Assembly: GCA_016302655.1 (NCBI GenBank)
Contig: JAEDNF010000084.1
Location: 1 to 6,952 of the forward strand
Source: Oscillospiraceae bacterium
GTDB taxonomy: Bacteria; Bacillota; Clostridia; Oscillospirales; Ruminococcaceae
Direction: 5' to 3'
Length of the DNA stretch: 6,952 bases
Both the position numbers and the translations under genes were made by a program. Of this stretch, positions 6,441 through 6,952 are shown piece by piece. The notes under the pieces were generated by a model that was not told the DNA's origin, made no database searches, and was given only the letters and a program-made list of their open reading frames with translations. How positions within the stretch are numbered: the first letter of the stretch is position 1; each line of letters starts with the position of its first letter.

Positions 6441-6952
6441 ATGAAAAACTGCTGTCTTTGGATAGGAGGAGAAAAGGTATCCGACCTTGCGGGCATCAAG
6501 AAGAACTTCTGCATAACGGATGTAAAGGGATACTATCTCGGAGGCAGATTGGCAGACTGGCTGAGAGCTCACGGCGCCGACAGAGAGGCTCAGCTTGTTG
6601 AAGCTATAGATAAAAACGGAGATGTTGATACTGCGCTTGAAGATATCTTCAAGGATAAGCCTGCTAAGGATGTGTTCACAGCCTATCAGTTCAACAATGT
6701 TACTCCCCCGTTCCTTGCAAGCGGTAACGGCGCAGGACTTTCACCAAACGGCTCATTCGGCGGCTACGGCTCTATGTCGGGTTCATTCGGCTCATTCAGA
6801 GCAGCAGGCTCGTTCAAAGCCGGCTCATTCGGGGTTGGCTCATACAGGCACAGCCATGAGTATGAATATGAATACCGGAACGGCTCATACAAAAAGACGA
6901 GCTTTACGGCGACTTCTTTCGGATACGGCAGTTTCGGCTTTGGCAGTTTTAA
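6441..6952 (+). CDS. GSF/GSY-repeat protein with small helical N-terminal domain (3' end cut off)
   Basis: The ATG at 6441 follows GGAAGG at 6425-6430 and stays open for 170 codons to the window edge, so the C-terminus is missing. Residues 1-85 look like a compact domain with three cysteines (4, 5, 24) and a pattern YYLGGRLADWLRAHG (31-45) followed by predicted helices through EDIFKD (67-72). I recall similar LxxWLxxxG...IF segments at the front of assorted Firmicute proteins, but cannot name the family. From about residue 94 the composition becomes Gly/Ser/aromatic-rich. Residues 104-170 hold nine GSF or GSY units, two TSF and one GSM, with 17 Phe/Tyr among 67 residues, broken by a charged HSHEYEYEYR patch. 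There is no signal peptide or membrane helix in the visible part. It begins 28 bases after the CCA-enzyme homologue. I do not know its function; a self-associating low-complexity tail, a scaffold, or a peptide-modification substrate are all possible. Confidence 0.8.
   Translation, partial: MKNCCLWIGGEKVSDLAGIKKNFCITDVKGYYLGGRLADWLRAHGADREAQLVEAIDKNGDVDTALEDIFKDKPAKDVFTAYQFNNVTPPFLASGNGAGLSPNGSFGGYGSMSGSFGSFRAAGSFKAGSFGVGSYRHSHEYEYEYRNGSYKKTSFTATSFGYGSFGFGSF
6750..6950 (+). repeat. Imperfect GGCTCATTC-type repeats encoding GSF/GSY
   Basis: GGCTCATTC or a near variant occurs at 6750, 6780, 6789, 6807, 6822, 6837 (GGCTCATAC), 6882 (GGCTCATAC), 6927 and 6942 (both GGCAGTTTC-like), always in the same frame. 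Spacing is irregular (9 to 45 bases). The last two use AGT for serine instead of TCA/TCG, so peptide repetition is kept while codons drift. A separate six-base tandem, GA(G/A)TA(T/C) three times, encodes EYEYEY at 6858-6875. The array may continue past the window. Confidence 0.8.

Noticed and set aside
6750..6950. CRISPR-like or satellite repeat array
   Set aside because: The repeat units are short, irregularly spaced and always in the reading frame encoding GS[FY], so they reflect protein repetition, not an array with unique spacers.

Overview
The window holds a run of five genes, all on the + strand, preceded by about 215 bases of hairpin-rich non-coding DNA and cut off inside the last gene. 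Mid-range GC, strong AGGAGG-type ribosome binding sites, two TTG starts and lipoprotein-type export suggest a low-to-mid GC clostridial Firmicute. A Ruminococcus / [Eubacterium] siraeum-like member of Oscillospiraceae is my best guess, made from codon style and gene type only.

Layout: (1) 1-216 is an intergenic region with two near-identical GGGGGCTTYGCCCCT hairpins flanking a nested stem-loop. (2) 217-1197 encodes a lipoprotein of the HlyD/RND-type membrane fusion (adaptor) family, and 1246-4014 a double-length, ten-helix FtsX/MacB-type ABC permease. Together they look like the adaptor and permease of a YknXZ/MacAB-like exporter, but no ATPase is in the window. (3) 4028-4264 encodes a two-helix small membrane protein with a TTG start. 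(4) 4266-4994 encodes a TtcA-family tRNA thiolation ATP pyrophosphatase with PP-loop and Fe-S cysteines intact. (5) 5015-6412 encodes a homologue of the clostridial CCA-adding tRNA nucleotidyltransferase with the full architecture but several signature motifs lost. (6) From 6441 to the window edge runs an incomplete gene with a compact helical N-terminal domain and a Gly-Ser-Phe/Tyr repeat tail.

Gaps between genes are short (48, 13, 1, 20 and 28 bases) and I see no terminator between them, so co-transcription is plausible. The first two genes form a transport module. The TtcA-like and CCA-like genes share a tRNA theme. The most unusual items are the degenerate CCA-enzyme homologue, the GSF/GSY-repeat protein directly behind it, and the structured repeat-like leader at the left edge.
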